A program made the translations under genes and the position numbers. From Plazaster borealis (Eukaryota > Echinodermata > Asteroidea > Forcipulatida > Labidiasteridae), in the NCBI GenBank assembly GCA_021014325.1, contig JAJGQC010000611.1:284501-348500 (forward strand): a stretch of 64,000 nt of DNA. The letters run 5' to 3'. This document shows, piece by piece, positions 11,371 to 24,124 of the stretch (position 1 is the first letter of the stretch; each line of letters starts with the position of its first letter). The notes below the pieces were generated by a model. The model worked only from the letters and a program-made list of their open reading frames with translations, did no database searches and was not told where the DNA came from.

Positions 11371-11467
11371 TTAACAATAAAACAATTTTTTGAGTAATTG
11401 TTTGTCACGATTTATATGTTAAAAAAATTGATAAAGTTGTTTGAGAGTGACTCCGCCCATCCCTTTT

Positions 11468-11983
11468 TGTGACGTCAATCGAGGCAGACTTCGCCGCGAT
11501 CGAACATCGACCCCCCTCGAACTTGCCTGCATTTACGTGCAAGTAGTGAGCTTGTACGTTTCGTTTTGTTATCCCCAAAAAAGGATATTTCGTGCATTTT
11601 TCCGGCAATGCCGACCAGGTGCATTGCTGCTGGATGCAGCAAAACGACTAAAGATGGGGTCAGTTAGCATCTGTTTCCTGCACATCCCAAATATAGGCAG
11701 TTATGGGCATCGAAAGTCAGGCTTACGAGGGCAAAGTTATCTGTGTTTTCGTTATGACCGTGCTCGTATCTTCCGTTTTTTAAGACATAGAAACGCGCAT
11801 GGGACAGCTCGGGACCGGTGAAAAACCTAGTATAAACGTCGAATGTACACTGTCCTAGGATTGCATTGGGTGACGTCCGAATACGAAAACGCATCATACT
11901 GATCAGGTACCCAGACGTAATGTACAGGGCCAGACTACACATTTTCTCTTCAAATATCCCGCGCCTCGATTGACGTCACGAAC
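11468..11983. repeat. Region bounded by inverted TGACGTCAATCGAGGC
   Basis: TGACGTCAATCGAGGC near 11,468 is matched by GCCTCGATTGACGTCA near 11,968. The interval is GC-richer than its surroundings and carries the THAP remnant. It may be a transposon or a captured first exon. In copy 2 the left end is deleted. Confidence 0.45.
11608..11745 (+). pseudogene. THAP zinc-finger remnant, copy 1
   Basis: From an ATG the translation reads MPTRCIAAGCSKTTKDGVS, then a TAG stop, then in the same frame HLFPAHPKYRQLWASKVRLT. This is the start of a THAP domain (C2CH DNA-binding zinc finger, found in host genes and P-element-type transposases): paired Cys, then the FP...W...V pattern. The second Cys/His pair is missing here. 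A stop interrupts it, so it is broken. Confidence 0.65.
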
Positions 11984-11999
11984 AGCGCCATGTAAACGG

Positions 12000-13535
12000 G
12001 GGCCCATTTTTAAATTTGTAATTAAAATAAAAACACAATTTTTTAACCTTAGTTAATTGTTTATTCACATTCCACTCATAAAAATGTATATATTAACGAC
12101 AAAAGCTTTATTTTGACAAAATACCACTGCCAGGTGCCTTTATATGTATGCACACCAGATGTTACTAGAAATGAAATCATTATGCACAGCAGATATTACT
12201 AGAAATGATATCAATATCACATACATGTAATATTGCATGGATATGATCACTGCATATCTTCCAAAAACATTTGAGCAGGAAAAATTACAAGATGGCTGCC
12301 AAAAAAAAATTATCACTAGTTATCACGATAAGAACCAGATTTGGATGACCTCTGTCAGATTTTAAATGTGATGATAACAAAGTAATAAAATAAACAATTC
12401 ATATTCTTTTGGATGTTACATGACATTTTCCTACATAGCTTACAACCTTTTTAAAGGAAATTTTCACAGGTTAGTTTTATTGTATAACAATCAAACGGTT
12501 CCAACAACGAAATGTATACCTTCCCTTTCATTTTCCCTTATCCTTTTTTTTTTCCGCAGCTAAAAATCAGGACCACAGAGGTACAACTTTTTTTCCAATG
12601 TTATGAAAGCTAAGCACAGACAATATTACAAAATGTATATAGAGGTTATACACCCAACCACATGTCTGTGACACCCCCCCCCCTCCTCTCCTAGATATAA
12701 AACATAGTTATACACTTGCATTTACCAATGATTTTTACATCTAACTGACTTCTTTGCATGCCCACCTGATGTCAAGCATTATTTTAGCCTTGATTTATTT
12801 ATTGTGATTAAATAGTTTGTACTTAACTTGTCTTAATTAGTGAAACATAATAAACAAATAAACAGTTTACTTTTTCCTGTTACCAACAATAACAAACAAT
12901 TCTTAGGATCAAAGCAAATGTTCAAAATATATCGGGTTAACATCTTTGAAGACTATACTTTTTGATGAAATCAAATCTTCTGTTAAAATTATATTTATGC
13001 AAAATTCTTCAATATAATAATACCTATAGCAAGCTGTTGTATCACTTTTCAATTTTTGTATAATACAAATAATTTGTTCAAAATAACATTTAAAGGGTGT
13101 GTACAACATTGGTAAGGTTGAAAATATAAATGCACTCAGATTTGCACATAACTTGCATGGTATAAAGATGGTCATGGTGGAAAACTTTTCTTGAAATAGT
13201 TTTGCTTGAAATGCTATAGTTTTTAGGAAATGAGTAAAACCATTGGTCTTTATCACTAGTGATAAATTGTGATGTTTGAAAACAGTGAAAAACATATAAT
13301 GGGGTTTTTGGTCGAGTCTTAATCTCGGATTTTCTACGTTATTTTGTTCCATTGGTTTTACTTTCATATTGTTTATCACTTATTCACAACATCATATATA
13401 ATTTTCATGGCCTTTATAACCAAAACAAATGCACAATTTTTTACGTGCAGAGCACGGCATCCCGCTAGTCTTAATAACAAAGCAAACATGGCAAATATAC
13501 AATAGTCAGCTATTTATGAGTAATGATTTCAAAAG
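12000..13535. other. AT-rich spacer, no gene seen
   Basis: This duplicated sequence (copy 2: 32,770-34,312) is rich in A/T runs and short direct repeats such as ATTACTAGAAATGA. The longest open frame lacks any recognisable motif and is not conserved in length between the copies, so I do not call it coding. Confidence 0.6.
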
Positions 13536-13931
13536 CAACCTCAACTAGCATGCAATGTTAAACTTCAAAGGTTGCATTTCTTATCAAATGGAAAAGGTTG
13601 TAATACAAGTGAACAACCCCTAACTTTGCATGCTACCATTTACTGCATACACTATTTCCTGCCCACTGGAATGTTTTTACAAAATCACTTAAAATAGACA
13701 AGCCTGTACTCAAAAGCATTTTTCTGTGTCAAGACATTATTTTATTGCAAAATGCAAAATATGTCACATGTAGAGTATATTTGCAACCAGGTATTACAAA
13801 CAGAATTGATTAACTCAATGTCTTAATTAATGGACAATTTAAACTGATTGCTTATTTTAACTGTTTGAGAGAAAACATTCATATCAGTTTGCAAAATTTT
13901 GTGATTTAATTTGATTGACTTATTTTGGTGG

Positions 13932-14575
13932 TCAGTTCAATCCATGAGACAGTATTTGACCAGTATCATCATTGTTATAAATCTTCACTGATTCCCAGTC
14001 TGCCACTGCCAGCTTCTGACCATCTGATGTAAATGAGATTCCAATTGGGTTGTACAGACGCTGAGCAATACAGCTGAGAAATCTACCCTCAGGGTCATAC
14101 TGATGTATATGACTAGCATTAAGGCTGTTGCTTACTGCAATGTAGATAGCTGAGCTGTCACAGCATACACCACAGCAGCTTCCAACTTGCTGACCATTAA
14201 TGAGTGGTTTGATGGTGATTAGTGTAGCACCATTGTCATCAACAATGGTCACTTGGTGCTCCCAACCACTGACTAGAATTCTCTCCTTGCTGTCAATGGC
14301 CAAGTAGTGAGGTTGTGTCTTAACTGAAACAGTGTCTATGAGTGAACCATCACTGGATCTGTGTTTAGTAATGACAGACCTCTTCACATCCCCCACAACG
14401 ATTGTATCCTTCATGACTGCTACACTGAAGAGCCTTACTGCTGTCTTGCCCACTTCACTATGAGGCACTGTGTAGAATTCAAATATCTGTTTGCCATTCC
14501 TATTGTACATCTTGACAGAGCTGGTTCCATCTACAACCACTAACTGATTCTGGAATGCAGCTACAGCCTGAGGGT
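13932..14575 (-). CDS. TRIM-NHL protein, exon 2 (NHL propeller)
   Basis: This is the second and last coding exon, 644 bp, after an acceptor TTTTCCAG. It joins exon 1 as T|AC (Tyr). It encodes 213 residues of beta-propeller repeats: repeated units of hydrophobic strands with patterns such as QNQLVVVDGTSSVKMYNRNG, ERILVSGWEHQVTIVDDNG and GQKLAVADWESVKIYNNDD. NHL propellers bind RNA or protein partners and give substrate choice to the RING ligase encoded in exon 1. The stop codon is TGA at 13,932-13,934. There is no second copy of this exon in the duplicated region. Confidence 0.88.
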
Positions 14576-15339
14576 CTGGAAAACAAATGAACAAATGGAT
14601 AGGACTCAATACAATAATCCCTCATTTGCAAATTACTCACAACCTATTAAATTTGATTTTTGCAACAAACACAAAAGATGTTATTATTCAATTACATTTG
14701 TTCCTATGTTGTAAAAGCCCTTTTTACTTTGCTAATAATTCACACAGCACCTACATGTAACTATGACATACAGTAGAACAATAACAACAATCTGTTAATA
14801 TTAGCAAGGTGACTACTAATCAAGAGAAAACTGGTATTGAATTTATTCTTTTTAACTCATTTTAAGATTTGACCTAAATCACATCAATTATTTATATTTA
14901 TTCATTTGGTATTATAAAATTATTTTGTTGGTGGTGTTGATAAGAGGAATGTCAACATTCAGAATGACAGCAGATAGAGTGGATTCAGTGATCATGCAGT
15001 GGATGAATGCAGCCCTAGTCTACAAGGTATCCAGTGGAATAGGATTAATCAATCAATTTCATGACATACACTTGGACTACATGTAAACCTTGTATTGATC
15101 ACAAATATGGTCTGATGTGTGAACATCATTTTAAGGATTGACTTGAGTTGATAACTTCAAACAATGTTTAATAAAACTTTCTCAGATTTGATAGTAGTAT
15201 TGAATTGGAATAGCTACTTATTTTCATGTACTCTTTGACTGTCACCCTGATAACCAGTCAAGAGTACTTTTTACACTGTTTGAACTGAGATTTAAAACAA
15301 TATTACACCTCTTACTAAATGAATTTGTAAGGAACTTAC
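14576..15339 (-). other. TRIM intron between coding exons
   Basis: The donor GTAAGTTCC is at 15,331-15,339 and the acceptor TTTTCCAG is just above 14,575. It is AT-rich, with no other feature seen. Confidence 0.8.
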
Positions 15340-16612
15340 ATTCTGGTAATTGGATAGTTTTGTTCTGCTGTCCCTTAGTGTCACAGATTACCACTCTTCT
15401 GTTATTATAGTCTGCCACTGCCATCTCATCCCCAGGTAGAGAGGCATCAATATCCCTAGCCCCATTGAATCCTCCATCATACTCCAAACAAAGCTCCCAC
15501 CTTGGTTCCTTCGTAGTCAGATCACCCAGGGAGATGTCACAAACCCCTGGATTGAATCTCAGATGGGAAAGGGTAGAATCCATCTTGGGTTGATTTTGAT
15601 CTCTGAGTAATTTCAAGTCCTTACTGATAGTAGGATAGAGTGCAAGGAAGTCAGGAGCTGATGAATTGTTGCTTACATCTTTGGCAGTCTGCAGTGAATG
15701 CTGTATTTGATGTGAGTTTACATTCACTGTTTGCTCATATTCATCCAATTTCTTGTTACGATCTTTGTGGATGGTTTTTATTTCATCCATGATGCGACTC
15801 TCTTGAGCTGTTATCATAGCCCTAATCTCATCAGATCTATTTTTCACTTCTACGATGATTCTCTGAACTGCAATGTCTAGGTTGTCTTTCATTGTTGAGA
15901 CAGTTGCTTGAGATTGTTCAAGATTTGTCAGTATTTCTTCAAGGGGAGTAATGAGTTCAGCCAATGACTGTTTATATGTGGATGAGGCTTGGTTGCAGTC
16001 AATATACTCATGTTGTGGTTTACAGTGATCGATGACAGTGCAATCTCTACAAATCATCACATCACATGTTGTACAATAGAACCTCATCACTTCACCTTCA
16101 TGAGTTTGGCATTCTGGATGACGTTTTGGTTTTCTCTCTTTTCTTGCAATCTTCCCATCACTAATGTCTTCTAAAGTAGCTACTGTGTGGCTTGACGATG
16201 CTGGAATTTTCTGGTGCATTTTGTAGCAGTTTGCACAAATGATTGTGGGGCAGTCAAAACAAAAATGCGTTGCCTCGTTTTTTTCCTCACATAATTTACA
16301 AATCAACTGGTTGTTTTCAGATGAGCTGACCTGTTCCAGTTGATGTGCAAGACCAGTTAGATTGAAGTTAGTCTTAAGATCTTGAACACCCTTCCGAGAA
16401 AGTGGAGTCTCCTTTCGACACACTGGACAAATAAGCATCTTAGCATCTTTGAAGTTAGTAGTCTGGTGTTTCTGCAAACAGTGTTTACAGAAGCTATGAA
16501 GACAGTCTAGTTGTTTGGGTTCTGTGTATTGGTCAAAGCAAATACTGCACTCCAAATGATCCTGGATGATTTTCTCTAGAGCTGAAATCTTTGGTGGGTT
16601 TGAAGATGCCAT
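15340..16612 (-). CDS. TRIM-NHL E3 ubiquitin ligase, exon 1
   Basis: This exon encodes residues 1-424 of a protein of 638. In order there is a RING finger (about 25-70: CSICFDQY, CLHSFCKHC, CPVC), a first B-box (about 104-150: CKLCEEKN, HFCFDC, CANC), a second B-box (about 163-205: HPECQTHEGE, YCTTCDVMICRDC, H...H), a coiled coil (about 215-330), then a linker and the first propeller strands. RING-B-box-coiled-coil-NHL is the TRIM2/3/32/71 type layout, and the predicted role is E3 ubiquitin ligase with oligomerisation through the coil. I start at the ATG at 16,612 because an acceptor-like CTTATCTCCAG lies just upstream; the ORF extends 10 codons further to another ATG, which would fall in the intron. 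No filamin domain is clear. The reading frame is intact. Confidence 0.9.
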
Positions 16613-18672
16613 TGTTATCTGGAGATAAGTACAAAAGAGCAAAAATATACTTTAAGTTTACCAGAAAACACTTTCAGTATACATCTTTAAACTAACTTAT
16701 AATGGCATATGTATTCAGCATTTTGAATTTCTACTTGGATTTTAAAGTACTTAGCCATTCACCACTGTTTGATTAATAATTGCACTGTACACTCAGTGCT
16801 TTTCCCCAAAGTTATGCAGAAACAAATCCACAGGCAGCCCAGCATCCTGGAGCTGATATTTGAACCACTAGAACACCGAGCATCCGAGCACTAAGTGATG
16901 AGAATCCTGTAAATAATGCCTAATTAATGCTTATCACACATCAGTGTACGGTCAAACCCATGAAACTACTCATTAGAATTAACACTTGGACGAAACACCC
17001 AAAAGTGTAAAGTTATCATTTTGTCTGGGTATTTGCCCAAATTAATCAATTGTACAATTGTAAAATAAATTGTTTCTGAAAATATCGTGATTTTAACAAA
17101 CTACATGTATGTAGGCCTATGCTGTAGTCACAATTTACAAACACTTGAATGTGTAAAACATGACATGTCCATGCATGTACATGTACACATGTGACATTTT
17201 TATTTAACTATACTTCAATTTATTTTTGAAACCTGTAAATAAAAATAATATTGAGTTTCTAAATTCAAACCAGTGGGTCTACAAGAAACCCACACCATTT
17301 CATTTCATTTCATTAATTAATTCTGGTTGTGAAGCCAAGGACTCCCAGAAAAGTGAACTTAATCACTAAACTAGCCAAGAACCCCATGGAGAGAAGACAA
17401 GGAAGTTTCAGTTTTAGATGTGGGAGGAAAAACCCTGAAGATTTATTCCAGGGAAAACCCCGAAGAGGATGTAGGGACTAGCACCATGACATGAGGCACA
17501 TGTAAACTGAAGATGAAGTTGGGTTTCTAAATTCAAATCAAGGACTCAACAAGACACCCAGACACCCCTCTGACTAATAACATGACATGAGGCACATGTA
17601 AACTGAAGATGAGGTTGAGTTTCTAAATTCAAACCAGGGAGTCCACAAGACACCCAGACACCCCTCTGACTAATAACATGACATGAGGCACATGTAAACT
17701 GAAGATGAGGTTGAGTTTCTAAATTCAAACCAAGGAGTCTACAAGAAACCCAGACACCCCTCTGACTAACAACATGACATGAGGCACTTGCAAACTGAAG
17801 ATGAGGATACTTGTTGCCAGGGAAACTAACGTTATAAACCACGCCTTGTGAGGAAGTTGGAAACATATGTTTTTTTTTATAGAAACCCCATTTGCGAATC
17901 ACACCCAAATTTGTGCAAACATACGTGTTTTTGATAACATAATTTCAGTTATGACAGAGTCTGAAATCTCTTAAGATACCCAAGTGCTCCATTTTGGACT
18001 GATCTAATTACGATGAAGAATTGCACATGTTCAGCGCATTGTCTGTGCTCAACACACATATTGGGTGCGCACCTTACACAAAGCAGTGATATACATGTAA
18101 GCCTATGTTTTCAATGAGTTTCCTATCATTGTATGCCTCAACGCCGAATACTATCTTACAGAGGTTTCATTTGATATCATTTTTTGTTTTTATAAAGTGA
18201 ATCAGAAATTGAACACAGATATTTCAAAGGTCAAACAATATTTAAGGTAAAAATATATACGATAATATGGTACTTTACCAGCAAATTTGAGACAAGGACC
18301 TTGCATTCTTTGTTTTGATATCATCTCTTTTTTAAACTTCAATTTCATAACACTGAATTCAAGCCTTAGAAAATGTTACAATCAAGTATCAAGAACATTG
18401 CACTAAATAATCAGCCTTGACCTCCATTGAATTGGAAGATAATACACTAAGGTTCTAATCTGAGTACATTATTTGAGAAACCATACAAGCATGTCAATTG
18501 TACAACACTTTTACATGTTAACCAAACATGAATCATTATCATCTAAGCTACAAAATCACAATTTATGAAACTGCACAAATTAAGTAGTATTTGTATTGTG
18601 TGTGCACAATCTTAGGCCTATCTCAAGATGAAGTATTTAGCAAAGTTGAATCAGTTTGTGATCTGTACTCAC
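16613..18672 (-). other. TRIM 5' intron with tandem repeats
   Basis: The putative first intron runs between the leader exon near 18,673 and the coding exon. It contains a roughly 94-bp tandem repeat at 17,488-17,810 and AT-rich sequence. The part 18,300-18,672 is duplicated at 37,440-37,792. Confidence 0.55.
17488..17810. repeat. Tandem repeat, about 94 bp x 3.4
   Basis: The unit carries GACATGAGGCACATGTAAAC, then GAAGATGAGGTTGAGTTTCT and GACACCCAGACACCCCTC. The open frames here simply reflect the repeat and are not genes. Confidence 0.85.
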
Positions 18673-18860
18673 CTCAGCAATGTTAACCACTGTCAACTGT
18701 CCTACATCTGTCAAAATTGTCTTTTGTTTTATTGAACACAAAAAGAAGTCAGGTTTTCTTTCTGAATTCACAACAAATAATTCTACATGTAACACCAGAG
18801 CTGGTCCCTCCCAAAATGGCGCTGGGCACAAAACGTTTATTTCCTCCTCGAGTCACGGGG
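18673..18860 (-). promoter_or_regulatory. Putative TRIM leader exon and promoter region
   Basis: The minus strand shows a strong donor, GCTGAG|GTGAGTACAG, at 18,673, facing the acceptor before the TRIM start codon. The region upstream (18,790-18,860) is GC-richer, with CAAAATGGCGC and CACGGGG words. The 5' end of the exon is not determined. The same donor is kept at 37,793 in copy 2, where no TRIM coding exon follows. Confidence 0.45.
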
Positions 18861-18879
18861 CAGGTACGTGTACATCAGT

Positions 18880-20210
18880 ACACCCTCAGGTCAGCTGACT
18901 GGTAGATCTACATGTAGGAACAGCATACAAAGAAACCACTGATCCTAGTAGTAAATGTTGAACTTGAGTGTTAAGCTGCCATTGTTGTCTGTCTGTACTG
19001 TATATGTGTACAGGTAGCTACATGTACCAATGGTGTATACCTGTGTGGTGTATGTGTTGTAGGGTGAATATTGAACTTGACATCAACTTTCAGTTTGCAA
19101 GTAACCATTGTTGCCTGTCTGTGTTGTACTTATATACTGTTCATACACAAAGAGTTAATATATAGCAATTTGACAGTAGTTGAAGCAGCTAGTAGGTTGC
19201 GTTTTCTGATGTATTGAATTTTTCTACCCGGAGTTCAAATTTTATTAAATGTAGAGTGGAAACTAAAAGTGCCTTCAGACATTAAGCTGCAATGATTGAA
19301 GTTACATATAGATTTATCAGTAGAATATTCAGTGGCAATCAATTAATTTCTTTTTAGAATTCACACATTCTTACATAACACTTACATGTATCTGTAACTA
19401 AACTGTAGATGAAAAGAGGAGATTTTGACGCAATCTTCTTGTGTTTTTTTAATTTTACAAAGAAAAAGGTTGCAGTCACACAGAGAATTCTGTCCAAGTT
19501 TGGGTCAGACATTTTGGAATAATAACCAAAAATAGGCTCTTCAAAAAAGAACTTGTCTTGGGGCAACACTCAGCCTAAAGACACCCTAAAGACTCCACAT
19601 ACACAGTAGCTGTAGCCTAATGTTTCTCTTGGGGGAGGGGACTGGCTGAGTCAAGGTGAACAAACAGGGCTTTCATTCAAATTTTCTCCCAGTGCAAAGT
19701 ATGAGAATGTAGGTTGTCATTACTTTGAGTAGTTACTGTTTAGTTTTGAAAATGATATACAGGTAGTATATTAATTATAAGATTCAGGTGTTACATGCAA
19801 TGGGTGGTAGGCCTTACTGCTCGAATTTTGGAAACCCTGGTCCAAACTGGCTAATGGGAAACAACATATTAGAAGGATAAGATTGTCTTTACTTGAGACA
19901 TTCCTCTATCAATGTACTTTGTCCAACAGTTTTTTATTATGCCATTTTTGCAGGTACCTGATTATAACTTGTTTCCAGTTTATTATCTTTAGGAAGTGCC
20001 TCTCATCAAAAGAATGTAATGTCATCCTCTCAAACATGCCGGCGTAACTAAGGGGGGCATGGGAGGGGGGAACATGCCACCTCAATTGATTTCAGTGCCC
20101 CCCGGTGCCCACCCCATTTGAAATCTGAACCTTTGAGACTATAAGAATTACCAGAATATAAAATGTTCAGTTTTATCAACTTTTACATGGAGTATCGATG
20201 GCATATATAA
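18880..20210. other. Spacer, no gene seen
   Basis: It has two diverged copies of a roughly 110-bp unit near 18,950-19,160 (CATTGTTGTCTGTCTGT words) and otherwise AT-rich sequence. No conserved frame is seen. Confidence 0.5.
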
Positions 20211-20214
20211 CTCA

Positions 20215-21050
20215 TATTCACCGAAAGCTAATCTAATCAGTCACCTTAAAGAAGGTCACATGAAAAGGGACCTTGCAGTACCTGTAGATTCCCACCTGTC
20301 TTTCTAGGATCACATTTCTCATGCAGTTTCCAAGTTCAACAAGTTATTGGGTGTTATTTGCAGATCCTTCATAAACAGACACCTTAAATTACTGTACAAA
20401 GGACTTGTAAGGCCCGTCTTGGAGTATGGTCAAGCTGCATGGTCATCATACAAGGTCAGCAGAGAAAACCAGCGTAGGGCTACAGGGACTGTCCAAAGTT
20501 TTGAAAACTATTTCAGGTCCAGAGAGTACTAATTTTGAGGACCCCCCCCCTTCTTCTCCATAAAGAAGTAGGTCAACTAATAAGATCAACATTCTAGACA
20601 CATTTAGAGCTGTTTGTGGTCTCTGACCCCCTCCCCTGTTATACTTGTTGTATCACCGTGACAATGTTGCAAACTTTGGACAGCCTCTGCGATGATACCT
20701 ATCTTGAAGAGCAAATCAATTAAAATTGTTAGTAATTACCTTCTCTTACCCATCATAGTAGGAGAGGTGACATGATTGATGTTTAATACAAGTTCCTTCA
20801 TGGCGTATACAACACCCGGGCTGACCTCCTACATCTAAGCAGTAACAGAGAACACGAGGCGACTCCCTGAAACTGGACAAGACATACCCACACCTGGATG
20901 TGAGAAAAGGGTGGTGGACTCTTGGAATGGGCTACCAAAAGAGGTGGTTACTACAGCTCCTTCAGTAAACTCCGTCAAAACAGACTGGTTAATCACTGGA
21001 AAAACATCCATAGACCCCAAGGGAGACCAACTAATGGTCTGAATCCACTC
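20215..21050 (+). mobile_element. LINE reverse transcriptase 3' end, decayed
   Basis: Broken frames give LYKGLVRPVLEYGQAAWSSY, then QRRATGTVQSF, then YKFLHGVYNTRADLLHLS and RVVDSWNGLPKEVV. These are the C-terminal blocks of a CR1/L2-like non-LTR reverse transcriptase ORF2. Frameshifts and stops separate the blocks, and the 5' part is missing. It runs directly into the satellite at 21,060. Confidence 0.8.
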
Positions 21051-21059
21051 CCAATAGTT

Positions 21060-22190
21060 GGATCAAGCCCCCTGAACCTCCTGGGTGTTACATTTATAAA
21101 GACTATCTCTACATCACCACAAATAAAGAACTACTGTAGTGGGTCTGGGTCTCCCCTTGGTCTAGAGGACCAAGCCCCCTGAACCTCCTGGGTGTTACAT
21201 TTTGTAAAGACTCTCTACATCACCACAAATAAAGAACTAGGGTAGTGGGTCTGGGTCTCCCCTTGGTCTAGAGGATCAAGCCCCCTGAACCTCCTGGGTG
21301 TTACATTTCTAAAGACTTTCTACATCACCAAAAATGAAGAACTAGGGTAGTGGGTCTGGGTCTCCCCTTGGTCTAGAGGATCAAGCAACCTTGAACCTCC
21401 TGGGTGTAACATTTCTAAAGACTCTCTACATCACCACAAATAAAGAACTAGGGTAGTGGGTCTGGGTCTCCCCTTGGTCTAGAGGACCAAGCCCCCTGAA
21501 CCTCCTGGGTGTTACATTCATAAAGACTCTCTACATCACCACAAATAAAGAACTAGGGTAGTAGGTCTGGGTCTCCCCTTGGTCTAGAGGACCAAGCCCC
21601 CTGAACCTCCTGGGTGTAACACTTAAAAAGACTCTCTTCATCACCACAAATAAAGAACTAGGGTAGTGGGTCTGTGTCTCCCCTCGGTCTGGGGGGGGAG
21701 CCCCCTGAACCTCCTGGGCGTTACATTCATAAAGACTCTATACATCACCACAAATAAAGAACTAGGGTAGTGGGTCTGGGTCTCCCCTTTGTCTAGAGGA
21801 CCAAGCCCCCTGAACCTCCGGGTGTAACACTTCTAAAGACTCTCTACATCACCACAAATAAAGAACTAGGGTAGTGGGTCTGGGTCTCCCCTTGGTCTAG
21901 AGGATCAAGCCCCCTGAACCTCCGGGTGTAACACTTCTAAAGACTCTCTACATCACCACAAATAAAGAACTAGGGTAGTGGGTCTGGGTCTCCCCTTGGT
22001 CTAGAGGATCAAGCCCCCTGAACCTCCTGGGTGTTACATTTCTAAAGACTCTCTACATCACCACAAATAAAGAACTAGGGTAGTGGGTCTGGGTCTCCCC
22101 TCGGTCTGGGGGGGGGGCAGCCCCCTGAACCTCCTGGGTACATTTCTAAAGACGCTCTATATCACCACAAATATAAAGCTGGAGGTTTGG
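21060..22190 (+). repeat. Satellite, about 105 bp x 11, from a LINE 3' end
   Basis: The unit begins CAAGCCCCCTGAACCTCCTG, continues with GGTGTTACATTTCTAAAGAC and CACCACAAATAAAGAACTAG, and ends TCTCCCCTTGGTCTAGAGGA. Units start near 21,064, 21,172, 21,279, 21,381, 21,488, 21,592, 21,699, 21,802, 21,907, 22,010 and 22,121. The first unit follows the LINE coding end, so the array looks like an amplified LINE 3' UTR. Confidence 0.9.
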
Positions 22191-22679
22191 CCCAATCATA
22201 CTTTACTAGGTAGCAAGCAAGCTTACCATTTCAAAGTCAATTGAGAAAAAATAATTAGGAACAAATCCTTAGCCAAGGAAAAATCCTGAGTGAGTCCAAA
22301 GGCATATTGCAATTTCCCTACCTGCAGACTGCAAGCTCTCCTGCCTCTAACCATGTTAATGCATTGCTGATCACTGCTAAAGACTCAAATGCATGCTGTG
22401 TGAAGAAATCAAGACATTTTGTTAGAAAAAAATTCAATACAACAAATACATAGGTGAATAGTTAAGCCTTGTTGATAACACATAGGTTTGTGTGAATCCC
22501 TCACATGGTGGTTGTGCACTCATCATTGAACTGTGTGAAGTTTTAATAGCCACACCATATTCATTAATCCTGTAGACTTGTGCGCACAAGACCCTCCCTC
22601 TGTTTGAAGCCAGTCAAGGTTTTCAAATGTTTGGTGTGTGTATTTTTTTGGAAGTTAGCTGGTACCCGTGTATAGATAT

Positions 22680-23538
22680 TGTTACGATCCAAAAATCTCC
22701 AAACTATCCGTGAATATAAATCACTCAAAAAGCCTGAATTTTCTCAGATGCAACAAAATCAAACAAGGTGACACTGATGTATAAGAACACAGAATCCAAG
22801 TGATTTAATGATAAATCTATCAACCACTTCAGTTACCGATTTGGTTTAACAAACATACACTGATTGCATAAAACAAGTGTACATTAAAATGGATCTTATA
22901 CAACATAAGTATCTTACGGGCTAATGCGTCAACCTTGATGAAATACAGGCGAGGATCACAGCAACAGAAGATACAGCGAGGATCACATACACTGGCTCTA
23001 AAACAATCAACTCCAGGGGCGGTAAAACAGTTCTTTGCCGATGTGACTATGAGCTATCACGGGGCAAACTCACTCCAAAAAATGTCCAGAAGAAGACGAA
23101 GCAACAACGGGTACACAATCTGACACCCGCCACAAAATATGGGGGAGTAGACCCCAAAATACCGAACTGTAGATTAAGTTCGAAACTGTCCTTTCCGGAT
23201 TTAAATTAAGCTCTTTAACTGCACTCGGTCAAAAGCGAACTCTACCAAAAGCTCCTCCAACGAGTTGAATCACAATCACAGAAGTCGTAGCTTCCACCAG
23301 TCTTGAGTATTTGTGTCCCCTCGAAGATTGATTCCCCAGCCTGTATATAAAGGATTTGTGTTGTTTTCTGGAAAGTTCTAAAACTAACTTCAAACTTCCA
23401 GAGCCTAGATCATTCTAGATCCTTCATAACGGATTAGCGCCGCCCACTAGGGTCAATGGACTTACACACAGAAAATGATTGACAGCGTGCGTTGTATACT
23501 CGTAATTACATGTACACATGTATTAGGGTCTCATAACA
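22680..23538 (+). mobile_element. Probable solo LTR
   Basis: It starts TGTTACGATCC and ends GGTCTCATAACA (short inverted TGTTA/TAACA). ATAT flanks both sides (22,676-22,679 and 23,539-23,542). A TATA box (CTGTATATAAAGG) lies about 190 bases before the 3' end. The 859-bp length fits an LTR, and no internal retroviral-type genes adjoin it. The family is not determined. Confidence 0.5.
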
Positions 23539-23542
23539 ATAT

Positions 23543-24058
23543 ACATTGACACCAGAGTAATACCAATCGTTCAGGTCAAAGGTGAATGTTACAAGAATTG
23601 ACCATATTTTTGACCGCATGAGGGCGCTTTCATCAGGGAATGTCTTGCATCACAATTACAGTTTCATCTTATCAATGACGAAATACATAAACATAATAAT
23701 AACAAAAATGGAAAAAAAAACACCCGTTTGTTTACTTGTTCTTCATCACGTGAAATTGGTCCACATACACCCTCAAGCGGACAAAAATACGACAAATTGA
23801 ATGGTTTGTATTTGATGTTATCAACAAACCCTGAACTAGGTATGGAATCTGTATCTGTATCTGCAGAAACTACAATTAGCATAAGCAGAACGGCATATAG
23901 GGTTAGATGCCAGAAATAACGGGTGAACCCCTTCTCTTAGCAATAAGTTCACTGGGGTCTTTTTAGTGCATTGATATAGTTTTAAGTACAACACACAGGA
24001 CCTATGGCTTTACGCCCCTTTTGAAGGAGGAAGCTAAAATGGTTAAGTATATTGACTC
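23543..24058. other. Spacer left of duplication copy 2
   Basis: Unique sequence with an A-rich run at 23,709. No gene recognised. The midasin exons expected after the MIDAS exon are not visible here. Confidence 0.5.
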
Positions 24059-24124
24059 GAACCCACGCTCTGCTGATCAGAACACCAGAGCTCGAGTCTG
24101 GTGCGCTTGACCACTCAGCCACAA
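24059..24124 (-). repeat. tRNA-like SINE head, copy 2
   Basis: This is the partner of 1-88. The anticodon loop reads CGA where copy 1 has CAA, a single-base change within the same arm. The acceptor stem is not kept. Not a convincing tRNA gene. Confidence 0.55.

Larger units (their letters stand above)
10780..13535. repeat. Segmental duplication, THAP/AT-rich block, copy 1
   Basis: It matches 31,573-34,312 nearly base for base, apart from indels. Contents in order are a TTAA-type MITE (11,003-11,370), a THAP-domain remnant (11,608-11,745) bounded by inverted GACGTCAATCGAGGC words, and about 1.5 kb of AT-rich sequence without recognisable genes. Confidence 0.85.

Noticed and set aside
12909..13379. 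A 156-codon minus-strand gene
   Set aside because: The composition is AT-biased, there is no motif, and the copy in the duplicate is broken by small indels.
17546..17908. A 120-codon minus-strand protein with internal repeats
   Set aside because: It is the translation of the 94-bp tandem repeat.
21060..22190. Coding tandem-repeat protein
   Set aside because: The unit length (about 105 bp) varies and stops occur in every frame; it is a non-coding satellite.
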